Shown here in pieces: positions 41,948 to 49,764 of a DNA stretch of 64,000 nt. The stretch is from NCBI RefSeq assembly GCF_017351175.1, contig NZ_JAFMPN010000001.1:124001-188000 (forward strand). The letters are read 5' to 3'. The notes under the pieces were generated by a model. It did no database searches, was not told where the DNA came from, and saw only the letters and a list, made by a program, of their open reading frames with translations. This DNA is from Desulfovibrio sp. Huiquan2017 (GTDB taxonomy: Bacteria > Desulfobacterota > Desulfovibrionia > Desulfovibrionales > Desulfovibrionaceae). A program made the translations under genes and the position numbers. Positions within the stretch are counted from its first letter, which is position 1. Each line of letters starts with the position of its first letter.

Positions 41948-43009
41948 TCATTGATCGCCTCCACGGCGTTCCAAACACGTGTCGAGAAAGTCCGAAAATT
42001 CGGAAAGTACCCGCTCGGGCGCATACTCCCGAAGGCACTCGAATGTCCCGAGCTTGCAGGTATTCCGGTTGCACATATGGCATCCCTCCTGCCGGATGAG
42101 ACTCAAATGGTCGCTGCTGGGGAATCGCCAGGCGGTACTGGTTGCTCCTTGGATGGTCACGCTCGGCGTATTGACCGCCACTGCGAAGTGGCGGGGGGAA
42201 GAACAGTTGCCCAGATGCAGCACCGCTTTTTCCATGACCGCCGCCATCTGGCGCAGGGTCAGCATCGCTTCGGGGAGCAGGACGTTGCCGCCGCTTTCCG
42301 AAAGGATCTGCTCCGCCAGATCCTTCTCCCCCGGCCCATAGAGAATGAGGACCTTCAAAGCCGGATACCGGTCCTCCAGTAATTTGAACAGGCCCGCATA
42401 ATGCCCCGCGGGCCATCGGCGGGTCTCGCGGCGATGGCTGGGCCCCACGGTGATGAACGGCACCCCCGACAACCCTTCCCGCTCAAGGAGAGCCCGCGCC
42501 TGGACGCGCTCCTCGTCGGTGAGGAAAATTTCCGGCCGCTGCCCGTCCCACTTGATTCCGAGGGGAGAGAGAACGCTCGCCTTGGCCAGGGCCGCATACC
42601 CCGGGGTCATGTCCGACCAATGGGTATACAGAAATTTATTATACCATGGAGGCGTATATGTAAGCCTTACCGAGGCATGGGAAAACAGCAGTACCCATTT
42701 GCAACGGGGAAGCTGCTGAAAATCCACAATCAAGTCGTACTCCACCCTGCCAATTTCCGCATAGTAGCTCAAGGCCGTGAAGGGATTTTTCAAAGCCTTC
42801 TTGTCAATGGGCCAAACCCGGCTCAAATGCGGATTGTTCTCCAGCACCGGAGCGCATTTCTTCTCGGTAAGCATATCGATCTCTGCTTCCGGGTACTTCT
42901 CTTTGAGCAGTCGCAGGGAGGGAGTCGAAAGCAGCACGTCGCCGATCTGTCGCAATTGACAGACAAGTATGCGCTTCGGGTGGATATGGATGCTATTGTC
43001 TTTTGTCAT
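41948..43009 (-). CDS. Family 9 glycosyltransferase (heptosyltransferase-like)
   Basis: A 353-residue GT9 enzyme: KRILVCQLRQIGDVLLSTPS at the N-terminus, YDLIVDFQQLPRCKWVLLF, VGPSHRRETRRWPAGHYAGL in the donor domain, and HLGNCSSPRHFAVAVNTPSV, where the family often has NDTG/NDSG. A Cys cluster (CHMCNRNTCKLGTFEC) lies near the end. It would add heptose or a related sugar to the lipopolysaccharide core. Starts at 43060 (TTG), 43018 or 43009 (ATG) are possible; none has a strong ribosome site, and I use 43009. It ends against the glycosyltransferase remnant. Confidence 0.85.
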   Translation of the reverse strand: MTKDNSIHIHPKRILVCQLRQIGDVLLSTPSLRLLKEKYPEAEIDMLTEKKCAPVLENNPHLSRVWPIDKKALKNPFTALSYYAEIGRVEYDLIVDFQQLPRCKWVLLFSHASVRLTYTPPWYNKFLYTHWSDMTPGYAALAKASVLSPLGIKWDGQRPEIFLTDEERVQARALLEREGLSGVPFITVGPSHRRETRRWPAGHYAGLFKLLEDRYPALKVLILYGPGEKDLAEQILSESGGNVLLPEAMLTLRQMAAVMEKAVLHLGNCSSPRHFAVAVNTPSVTIQGATSTAWRFPSSDHLSLIRQEGCHMCNRNTCKLGTFECLREYAPERVLSEFSDFLDTCLERRGGDQ

Positions 43010-43502
43010 GGGCCCCATGGGCGGCAAATTATTTTTCCAAGCAAAACGGCCTCGGCGCAATACCAGGCCGCCTTCCCCAATCGATATTCGTCGGTACGCA
43101 TCCCGAACCCTTTAGATTCGAGGACGACGGCATCCGCACTCGACATGGTCCGGCGCGGAGCAATGCGGAAAACACCGGGAGCCCAACGACGCACAAGCCA
43201 CGGCAAGCCATATGCGCCGACGACGTATGCTGTCCAGTTGTTGATGCGTTTACGGTTGATCCCGATCACTGCCGTTTGTCTGATAGCCGATCCCGTCGAA
43301 AAAAGCACACCCCGTCCGCCCCCGGATCCCGGGCGGGAAACCTGCCAATCAAACGGTTCAGGTAAAAACGAGATGAAGGCCGCCTTCTCACCCTCAAACG
43401 GGCTCCAGTGGCCGCAGCAGGCGAAAACAATAATGCGGAAGCGGAGACGTTCATGCCTATCTTTGAGCGGACTCGTCAGGCGCGGCCGTTGCAGGCTCCG
43501 CC
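43010..43502. other. Mostly unassigned region
   Basis: A minus-strand frame at 43006-43308 (GTG start, about 100 residues, with VVLESKGFGMRTDEYRLGKA) is open but has no clear ribosome site and no family I know; it could be a gene remnant beside the neighbouring decayed glycosyltransferase. Nothing else is visible. Confidence 0.3.
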
Positions 43503-43697
43503 CTATTTTTTGCGGTCATCCTGGCGGTTCTTGAAGGTAATGGAGGCCAGACAGCCCGCCAGGCCGCCCAGAGCCACGGCCTTGCCCGGAGCCATCATAT
43601 CCGTAAAGCTGAAAAGGTAGCCGATGGCCGCGCCCGCGATGATCCCCTTGGCCAGGACATCGATCCATTGCATGAATTCCCTTCCGTCATCATCCAT
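43503..43697 (-). CDS. Small membrane protein
   Basis: A 64-residue protein starting MDDDGREFMQWIDVLAKG with two short hydrophobic segments (GIIAGAAIGYLFSF and ALGGLAGCLASITF, Gly/Ala-rich) and a basic tail FKNRQDDRKK. GGAGA lies 7 bases before the ATG at 43695-43697. It looks like a two-helix hairpin of unknown function. Monocistronic between the GT9 region and the divergent feo locus. Confidence 0.65.
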   Translation of the reverse strand: MDDDGREFMQWIDVLAKGIIAGAAIGYLFSFTDMMAPGKAVALGGLAGCLASITFKNRQDDRKK

Positions 43698-43850
43698 GGG
43701 GATCTCCGTGTGTTAATGGTTGCCGAGCGCTGACAATATCATTACTATACGCGCGCAAACAACGGCATCTGACCATAAAACACAGCGGAAGACAAGGGAT
43801 ACCGGGCTGTTCAAACGCTCCGACCGATCCGCTTTTTTTTGGCATTTTAC

Positions 43851-43879
43851 TTGACTTTGATTCTCAACATCACTATCAA
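43851..43879 (+). promoter_or_regulatory. Promoter of the feo locus with a Fur-like site
   Basis: TTGACT (43851-43856) and TATCAA (43874-43879) are 17 bases apart. The spacer and -10 include TTGATTCTCAACATCACTAT, with TTGAT/ATCAA ends, resembling a degenerate Fur box. Confidence 0.6.
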
Positions 43880-43925
43880 GTGGTTGTCCGGCGTTGTTGC
43901 CGGAAAAAACTTTGGGGGAATTCAT

Positions 43926-44108
43926 ATGCTCGACACCATCATTGTCGGGGCCATAATTGCCATTGCGGCCTTTTTCGTGGGCCGTCGACTATTGCGATCC
44001 TTCACCGCCAAGCAACCCTCATGCGGTTGCGGGGGGTGCGGACAATCCGGTTCGTGCTCCGGCGCAAAGGACGGCCCAGGCAAGCACGACTGCTGCGGTT
44101 CAAGGTAA
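43926..44108 (+). CDS. FeoB-associated Cys-rich membrane protein
   Basis: A 60-residue protein: one N-terminal helix (MLDTIIVGAIIAIAAFFVGR) then a Cys-rich tail with CGCGGCG, GSCSG and HDCCGSR. GGGGG lies just before the ATG at 43926. Small Cys-rich helices like this sit beside feoA/feoB in many anaerobes and may pass or sense ferrous iron. A second Fur-like palindrome separates it from feoA. Confidence 0.85.
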   Translation: MLDTIIVGAIIAIAAFFVGRRLLRSFTAKQPSCGCGGCGQSGSCSGAKDGPGKHDCCGSR

Positions 44109-44125
44109 TTTTTTTTGACCAACCA

Positions 44126-44142
44126 TTGAGAACAATTCTCAA
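44126..44142. promoter_or_regulatory. Palindromic Fur-like box before feoA
   Basis: TTGAGAA-CAA-TTCTCAA is a perfect 7-3-7 palindrome 26 bases upstream of the feoA ATG, close to the inverted-repeat core of Fur boxes. Confidence 0.65.
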
Positions 44143-44168
44143 CAAACGCTTTTCGAGGATATAAAAAA

Positions 44169-44411
44169 ATGGCTCAAGACATGTGTTTACGCAAAGCCAA
44201 GGTCAACCAGAAACTCAAAATCCGCACGGTAACCGCAGACGGGGAACTCGGCCGCCGCATCCGCGACATGGGGCTTATCCCCGGCACCGAAGTCACGGTC
44301 ATCGGCAAGGCGCCCCTGCGCGACCCCGTGGCCCTCAGACTCCGCGACTTCACCCTGACCTTGCGCAACAGCGAGGCTGACCACATCACCGTCACCCCTC
44401 TGGAGGACTAA
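44169..44411 (+). CDS. feoA: Ferrous iron transport protein A
   Basis: An 80-residue SH3-like protein: KIRTVTADGELGRRIRDMGL, then IPGTEVTVIGKAPLRDPVAL, and a final strand block ending DHITVTPLED. This is the standard FeoA core, with a slightly long N-terminus (MAQDMCLRKAKVNQ). FeoA is thought to modulate FeoB from the cytoplasm. GAGG precedes the ATG. It is followed by feoB after 4 bases. Confidence 0.93.
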   Translation: MAQDMCLRKAKVNQKLKIRTVTADGELGRRIRDMGLIPGTEVTVIGKAPLRDPVALRLRDFTLTLRNSEADHITVTPLED

Positions 44412-44415
44412 ACGC

Positions 44416-46551
44416 ATGGGTACATACACCATCGGCATCGCAGGCAACCCGAACTGCGGCAAAACCACTATGTTCAACGCCCTGACCGGGGCACGTCAGC
44501 ACGTGGCCAACTGGCCCGGCGTGACCGTCGAGAAAAAAGTCGGCCATATCCATGTCGGAGCCGATTCCGTCGAGCTCGTGGACCTGCCGGGAACCTATTC
44601 CCTGACCGCCTACACCCAAGAAGAGCTGGTCGCGCGGAACTTCCTGGTGGAGGACCGCCCCCAAGCGGTCATCGACATCATGAACGCCGACGCGCTTGAA
44701 CGGAACCTTTACCTGGCCGTACAGATCCTGGAACTCGGCGTACCGCTCATCCTCGGTCTGAACATGATGGATGAGGTGCGCAAGTCCGGTAAACGGATCG
44801 ACAGCGCGCGCCTTGAGGAGTTGTCCGGTTGCGCCGTGGTCGAGACCGTGGCCCGCTCCGGCCAGGGGGCCCAGGAGCTGCTGCGCTCCACCCTTGAAGT
44901 GGCCGAAAAGAAAGGCGGCGAATGGAAGCCCTTGAACATCTCCTATGGCCCGGACCTCGACCCGGTCCTGTGCGAGATGGAAAAGATGATCCAGGAAGCC
45001 GAATTCCTGACCGACAAGGCACCCGCCCGCTGGGTCGGCATCAAGTACCTCGAACGCGACGAGGATGTCATCGTCAAGGGGCGCTTGGCCAACACCACGC
45101 TCTCGGAAAAGCTCGAGGCCATGGCCCGCGAAGTGGCCGACCACACCAGCAAGACCCTGAACATGCGGCCCGACGCGCTCATCGCCGACTACCGCTACGG
45201 CTTCATCGCCGCCATGATCAAGGACGTGGTCACCTACCCCGCCTCCAGCGCCGACCGCATCAGCCGGTCCGACAAGATGGACAAGGTCCTGACCCACAAA
45301 TTTATCGGCCCCTTGATCATGCTCGCCGTCGTCTACCTCATCTACGAGGTGACCTTCGCCGTGGGTGAAATTCCCATGGGCTGGCTGGAAGCCCTGTTCG
45401 GTTTCCTCGGCGACACGGCCACCAACCTGATACCCGAGGGACATCTGCAATCGCTCATCGTCTCCGGCATCATCGACGGCGTTGGCGGCGTGCTCGGCTT
45501 CGTGCCGCTGATCATGTTCATGTTCCTGATGATCTCCGCCCTGGAGGACTCCGGCTACATCGCCCGCATGGCCTACATGCTCGACCGCATTTTCAAGATA
45601 TTCGGCCTGCACGGCACCTCGGTGCTGCCCTTCATCGTCTCCGGCGGCATCGCGGGCGGTTGCGCCGTACCCGGCGTCATGGCCACCCGTACTCTGCGTT
45701 CGCCCAAGGAAAAACTGGCCACCCTGTTCGTGGCCCCCTACATGACCTGCGGCGCCAAGGTTCCGGTCTTCCTGATGCTCGCCGCCGCCTTCTTCCCCGA
45801 GGACTCGGCCGCGATCATGCTGATCATCACCCTGTCCGCCTGGGCCATGGCCCTGCTCGTGGCCCGGTTGTTGCGTTCCACGGTCATCAAGGGCGCGTCC
45901 ACCCCGTTCGTCATGGAACTGCCGCCCTACCGCATGCCCACTCTCCAGGGCGTGCTGATCCATACCTGGGAACGCACCTGGGAATACGCCAAGAAAGCCG
46001 GTACCGTGATCCTGGGCATCTCCATCCTCATCTGGGCCATGATGACCTTCCCCGAACTGCCCGCCGACCGCGTGGCCCAGTACGAGGCCCAACGCGCCGC
46101 GGCCCAGTCCGAGGAGCAGATCGCCACCATCGACAACACCGAGGCCGAGGAAGCCATCCGCCACACCTACGCGGGCCGCATCGGCACCGCTCTGGAGCCG
46201 ATCTCCGAACTGGCCGGCTTCAACTGGCGCGTAAACATCGCCCTGACCGGCGGCTTCGCGGCCAAGGAAGTCATCGTCTCCACCCTGGGTACGGCCTACT
46301 CCCTGGGCGAAGTGGACGCCGAGGAAGCCCAGCCCTTGTCCGACCGGCTGGTGGCCGACCCGGACTTCTCCGCAGCCACGGCCATCGCCCTGATCATCTT
46401 CACCATGCTCTACGCGCCCTGCTTCGTGACCGTGGTGACCATGGCCCGCGAATCGAGCTGGCGATGGGCCGCCTTCAGCGTGGTCGGCTCCACCGGTCTG
46501 GCTTACGTCATGGCCGTCATCGGCTTCAACGTCGCCAAGGCCTTCCTGTAA
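44416..46551 (+). CDS. feoB: Ferrous iron transport protein B
   Basis: A 711-residue transporter. N-terminal G domain: G1 GNPNCGKTT, switch region VANWPGVTVEKKVG, G3 DLPGTYS, G4-like NMMD. A helical spacer follows, then membrane helices with the two Gate segments (GVLGFVPLIMFMFLMISALE, SGGIAGGCAVPGVMATRTLR, and the second ALTGGFAAKEVIVSTLG). It imports Fe2+ using GTP. GGAGG lies in the end of feoA. A terminator follows at 46580. Confidence 0.97.
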   Translation: MGTYTIGIAGNPNCGKTTMFNALTGARQHVANWPGVTVEKKVGHIHVGADSVELVDLPGTYSLTAYTQEELVARNFLVEDRPQAVIDIMNADALERNLYLAVQILELGVPLILGLNMMDEVRKSGKRIDSARLEELSGCAVVETVARSGQGAQELLRSTLEVAEKKGGEWKPLNISYGPDLDPVLCEMEKMIQEAEFLTDKAPARWVGIKYLERDEDVIVKGRLANTTLSEKLEAMAREVADHTSKTLNMRPDALIADYRYGFIAAMIKDVVTYPASSADRISRSDKMDKVLTHKFIGPLIMLAVVYLIYEVTFAVGEIPMGWLEALFGFLGDTATNLIPEGHLQSLIVSGIIDGVGGVLGFVPLIMFMFLMISALEDSGYIARMAYMLDRIFKIFGLHGTSVLPFIVSGGIAGGCAVPGVMATRTLRSPKEKLATLFVAPYMTCGAKVPVFLMLAAAFFPEDSAAIMLIITLSAWAMALLVARLLRSTVIKGASTPFVMELPPYRMPTLQGVLIHTWERTWEYAKKAGTVILGISILIWAMMTFPELPADRVAQYEAQRAAAQSEEQIATIDNTEAEEAIRHTYAGRIGTALEPISELAGFNWRVNIALTGGFAAKEVIVSTLGTAYSLGEVDAEEAQPLSDRLVADPDFSAATAIALIIFTMLYAPCFVTVVTMARESSWRWAAFSVVGSTGLAYVMAVIGFNVAKAFL

Positions 46552-46579
46552 CGCCCGACCGACACATCACCATAAAAAA

Positions 46580-46605
46580 GGGCGCCGCGAATGCGGCGCC
46601 CTTTC
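46580..46605 (+). terminator. Terminator of the feo operon
   Basis: GGGCGCCGC (46580-46588), loop GAAT, GCGGCGCCC (46593-46601), then TTTCC. Confidence 0.82.
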
Positions 46606-46703
46606 CTGTTGGAAAAGCCGAGCGGGCGTACCGAAAAGAGGAGAAGGACTCTTTTCTTTTGCACTTCAATACCCTATCCTCCGCACCGTAAAGGAGCCCC
46701 GCT

Positions 46704-47669
46704 GTGACGAAACTCTTCACGACGTTGAAGGCCATCTTCCACGAGACCGTGGACGCCTGCCTGCAATTGTTCAAAATCATGATTCCGGTGCTCGTCCTGG
46801 TCAAGGTTCTCCAGGAGTTTGGCCTGATCCGGTATCTGGCCTGGCCCCTGGAACCCATCATGGGCGCGCTCGGTCTGCCCGCCGAGATGGGACTAGTCTG
46901 GGCCACCACCCTGATCAACAACATCTACACCGGCATGATCGTCCTGACCTCGCTCATCGGCGATGTCCATCTGACCGCCGCCCAGGCCACGGTGCTCGGC
47001 GTGCTTATGCTCGTGGCCCACGGTCTGCCGGTGGAAACCGCCATCGCCGACCGTTCCGGAGCCCGCTTCCTCTTTCAATGTTTCGTGCGCATGACCGGAG
47101 CTTTCGTCCTGGCCTGGCTGCTTCACCTGATCTATTCGGCTTCCGGCACCCTGAGCGGTCCGGCGGTCATGCTCTTCCAGACCGACCCCACGGCCGGGAC
47201 CGGCTCCATCGCCTCCTGGGCCCTGGGCCAAATCCGAAACCTGGCGTCCATCTTCTGCATCATCTTCGCCCTGATCTCCATCATGCGCGTCCTCGGCGCC
47301 ATCGGGGCCATCGACCTCATGAACCGCATCCTCAAACCCGTGCTCGACCTCATCGGCATCGGGCCCAAAGCCTCGGCCATCACGGTCATCGGGCTGACCA
47401 TGGGACTTTCCTACGGAGGCGGGCTGATCATCAGCGAGGCCCGCAACGGGAGCCTGGGCAAGGAGGACATCTTCTATTCCCTGACCTTCATGGGCTTGTG
47501 CCATTCGCTCATCGAGGATACGCTGCTGATCATACTTATAGGCGGGCACCTGAGCGGCGTGCTCTGGGGGCGGCTCATTTTCGCCATACTGGCCATGACC
47601 ATCATCGTCCAGATCGTCCGCCGCGTGCCAGAACGCGCCCGCACCGCATACCTGTGGACCGGAAAATAA
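46704..47669 (+). CDS. Nucleoside-recognition (GATE) domain membrane protein
   Basis: A 321-residue membrane protein with two GATE-type halves: IMIPVLVLVKVLQEFGLIRY and GLPAEMGLVWATTLINNIYT in the first, GLTMGLSYGGGLIISEARNG and GLCHSLIEDTLLIILIGGHL in the second. The family includes spore-maturation and nucleoside-transport relatives; substrate unknown. It starts at GTG 46704 with AAAGGAG upstream. It lies between the feo operon and ridA and may be co-transcribed with ridA (20-base gap). Confidence 0.82.
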   Translation: MTKLFTTLKAIFHETVDACLQLFKIMIPVLVLVKVLQEFGLIRYLAWPLEPIMGALGLPAEMGLVWATTLINNIYTGMIVLTSLIGDVHLTAAQATVLGVLMLVAHGLPVETAIADRSGARFLFQCFVRMTGAFVLAWLLHLIYSASGTLSGPAVMLFQTDPTAGTGSIASWALGQIRNLASIFCIIFALISIMRVLGAIGAIDLMNRILKPVLDLIGIGPKASAITVIGLTMGLSYGGGLIISEARNGSLGKEDIFYSLTFMGLCHSLIEDTLLIILIGGHLSGVLWGRLIFAILAMTIIVQIVRRVPERARTAYLWTGK

Positions 47670-47689
47670 CCACCGACAAGGAGAACATC

Positions 47690-48073
47690 ATGTCCGATAT
47701 CCAACTCGTCCATACCGACAAGGCCCCGGCCGCCGTGGGTCCTTACTCTCAAGCCTCCGCCGTGAACGGTACCCTGTACGTGTCCGGGCAACTCGGCATC
47801 ATCCCGGCCGAAGGCAAGCTGGCCGAGGGTTTCCAAGCCCAAACCCGCCAGGCCCTGGAAAACATCAAAACCATCCTCGAAGAGGCCGGATCCTCCCTGA
47901 ACAAGGTCCTGGCCGTGGACGTGTTCATCATGGACATGAGCCGGTTCGCCGAGCTGAACGCCATCTATGCCGAGTATTTTCCCGAACACAAGCCCGCCCG
48001 CGCCGCCGTGCAGGTGGCCGCCCTGCCCCTGGGCGGCCTGGTCGAGTTCAAGTGCGTGGCCGTCATCGACTGA
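47690..48073 (+). CDS. ridA: RidA family enamine/imine deaminase
   Basis: A 127-residue protein matching the RidA norm: PAAVGPYSQASAVNGTLYVS at the start, QTRQALENIKTILEEAGSSL in the middle, and the active-site region KPARAAVQVAALPLGGLVEF with the substrate Arg. It hydrolyses reactive 2-aminoacrylate and similar enamines formed by PLP enzymes. AAGGAG lies 7 bases before the ATG. Confidence 0.95.
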   Translation: MSDIQLVHTDKAPAAVGPYSQASAVNGTLYVSGQLGIIPAEGKLAEGFQAQTRQALENIKTILEEAGSSLNKVLAVDVFIMDMSRFAELNAIYAEYFPEHKPARAAVQVAALPLGGLVEFKCVAVID

Positions 48074-48129
48074 TCACGTCACGGAAACGTCGCTTGACAG
48101 AGCTTGCATAAAACGGCTACTTGAAACGC

Positions 48130-48204
48130 ATGCACAGCAATACCGCCCGTTTCTTTTTCTTTTTTAGCTTTATCAGGAACGTCTGCGGTCTTGGTGTGCG
48201 CTAG
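48130..48204 (+). CDS. Phenylalanine-rich leader peptide
   Basis: A 24-codon frame from ATG 48130 to TAG 48204. Residues 8-12 are five consecutive Phe codons and residue 14 is a sixth. It ends 24 bases before a strong terminator hairpin that lies upstream of an aromatic-pathway gene. This is the arrangement of pheA-type attenuators, in which low charged tRNA-Phe stalls the ribosome on the Phe run. TTGACA at 48094-48099 may be the -35 of its promoter. The ribosome site is weak, the one point against it. Confidence 0.72.
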   Translation: MHSNTARFFFFFSFIRNVCGLGVR

Positions 48205-48265
48205 TTCATAAACAACGAAGAACAAACCAAGAGGCCGCGGGCATAGTCCGCGGCCTCTTTCTTTT
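48185..48265 (+). promoter_or_regulatory. Phe attenuator: antiterminator and terminator
   Basis: Terminator: AAGAGGCCGCGG (48229-48240), loop of 7, CCGCGGCCTCTT (48248-48259), then TCTTTTT. Antiterminator: GCGGTCTTGGT (48185-48195, in the leader peptide end) can pair with ACCAAGA and CCGC of 48226-48238, taking the 5' terminator arm. A ribosome at the stop codon (48202) would block it; one stalled at the Phe run would expose it. Confidence 0.7.
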
Positions 48266-48304
48266 TGGGCCGCGCCGCAGCCGGAAGCAACAAGGAGCGA
48301 CGTC

Positions 48305-49096
48305 ATGCATCTCGGGAAAGCCATTCGGATGGAACGCATCATGAACCGCAACAACGGCCGGACCATCGTGGTCCCCTTGGACCACGGGGTAACCGTGGGC
48401 CCCATCTACGGCATCGTGGACCTACGCGAGACCGTCAACCAGGTGGCCGAGGGCGGGGCCAACGCCGTGCTCATGCACAAAGGCATTCCCCGCTGTTCCC
48501 ACCGCGCGGGCGGCAAGGACATCGGTTTGATCATCCACCTGTCCGCATCCACATCCCTGTCGCCCCACCCCAACGCCAAGACCATGGTAGGCTCGGTCAC
48601 CGACGCCCTCAAACTCGGCGCGGACGCCGTATCCATACACGTCAACCTCGGCGATGAAACCGAACCGCAGATGCTCTCCGACCTCGGCGCGCTCTGCTCC
48701 GAAGCCAACGAATGGGGCATGCCGGTCCTGGCGATGATGTATGCACGCGGTCCCAAGATCAAAAACGAATACGATCCACAGATAGTGGCCCACTGCGCCC
48801 GCGTGGGCGTGGAACTCGGCGCGGACATCGTCAAGGTCAACTACACCGGCGACCCCGAGACCTTCTCCCGCGTGGTTGAAGGGTGCTGCGTGCCCGTGGT
48901 CATCGCGGGCGGCCCCAAGCTCGACTCCGAACGCGACCTCGTCCAGATGGTCCACGACTCCATCCAGGCGGGCGGCTCCGGCCTGTCCGTGGGCCGAAAC
49001 ATCTTCCAGCATCCCAACCCGGCCAAAATCGTGGCCGCCCTGAACAAGGTCGTCCACCAGGACTGGACCGTCGAAGCCGCCATGGAGCTGCTCTAA
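48305..49096 (+). CDS. 2-amino-3,7-dideoxy-D-threo-hept-6-ulosonate synthase (DhnA/ADH synthase type aldolase)
   Basis: A 263-residue class I aldolase: [20 protein letters not shown] at the N-terminus, then [35 protein letters not shown], and the Schiff-base lysine in [11 protein letters not shown]. The phosphate site is [12 protein letters not shown] and [14 protein letters not shown]. Enzymes of this type make the C7 precursor of 3-dehydroquinate in archaea and some deltaproteobacteria that lack DAHP synthase. AAGGAG precedes the ATG. The Phe-rich leader upstream fits this first step of aromatic amino-acid synthesis. No other aromatic gene follows here. Confidence 0.87.
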   Translation: MHLGKAIRMERIMNRNNGRTIVVPLDHGVTVGPIYGIVDLRETVNQVAEGGANAVLMHKGIPRCSHRAGGKDIGLIIHLSASTSLSPHPNAKTMVGSVTDALKLGADAVSIHVNLGDETEPQMLSDLGALCSEANEWGMPVLAMMYARGPKIKNEYDPQIVAHCARVGVELGADIVKVNYTGDPETFSRVVEGCCVPVVIAGGPKLDSERDLVQMVHDSIQAGGSGLSVGRNIFQHPNPAKIVAALNKVVHQDWTVEAAMELL

Positions 49097-49114
49097 AAGG
49101 AGCCTCCGGCGATC

Positions 49115-49157
49115 GGGGGAAGGCAAAACCCTTCGGAAGGGGGCTTTGCCTTCCCCC
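49115..49157 (+). terminator. Long hairpin terminator after the aldolase
   Basis: GGGGGAAGGCAAA (49115-49127) pairs with TTTGCCTTCCCCC (49145-49157), with an inner CCCTT/AAGGG, then a T-rich stretch at 49165-49175. The rest up to 49335 is empty of genes. Confidence 0.8.
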
Positions 49158-49335
49158 GTCCCCGTCTTTTCTTGAAACGTTCGACACCCATCGCGGGAGT
49201 GAACGCGTGCATGCGGTGTTGTCGCAAAGATATGAAGAGGGGAAACGCCGCCGAAAGTTACGCCGGCCAAGCGCGCGGCGTCCGCAAGTCAACAGCCCTC
49301 AAGCCGTCGCGGCCCACTCCCGGAGACCTTTTTTT

Positions 49336-49644
49336 CTAGCCGTCGAATTCGACCTGGACGGTATCGAGGTAATGGGCGAGGGTATCCATATGCTTTGCCA
49401 GAGCGTCGGAATCGCCTTTCTGGGCGGCCAGTTCGATGTCGTGTCCGATGCGGCCCATCCCCTTGAAACCGTAACCGCCGCCGGTCCCGCGCGCGGTGTG
49501 GCCCAGGCGGACCAGGGTTTCGAAATCCCGGACATGCAAGGCGTTGCGCATCCGTTGGAGATCATCTCGGGACACGGCAAAAAATCGATCCAGCAATTGT
49601 TCCAGATCGGGCGGTATCCGCTCGACCTCCGGATGGGTAGGCAT
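49336..49644 (-). CDS. Stand-alone Hpt (histidine phosphotransfer) protein
   Basis: A 102-residue protein: DLEQLLDRFFAVSRDDLQRM, then RLGHTARGTGGGYGFKGMGR, where the His of LGHTARG is the phospho-acceptor, and IGHDIELAAQKGDSDALAKH. This is the single-domain Hpt four-helix layout. AAGGAT lies 7 bases before the ATG at 49642-49644. It would shuttle phosphate between hybrid kinases and regulators; the hybrid kinase at 36669 is one possible partner, but nothing ties the two. Confidence 0.85.
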   Translation of the reverse strand: MPTHPEVERIPPDLEQLLDRFFAVSRDDLQRMRNALHVRDFETLVRLGHTARGTGGGYGFKGMGRIGHDIELAAQKGDSDALAKHMDTLAHYLDTVQVEFDG

Positions 49645-49764
49645 GAAGATATCCTTGGTGCAGCCCTCTGCACTTGGTTGAACACTTGAAGAGTTAAACG
49701 TATGATTCAGCGGGACATTAAGGATCGGCAACATGGTGTCAAACAAAACAATCATCACAACAAT

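Noticed and set aside
43006-43308. 100-codon minus-strand frame overlapping the GT9 start
   Set aside because: No ribosome site and no recognisable family; kept only as part of an unassigned region.
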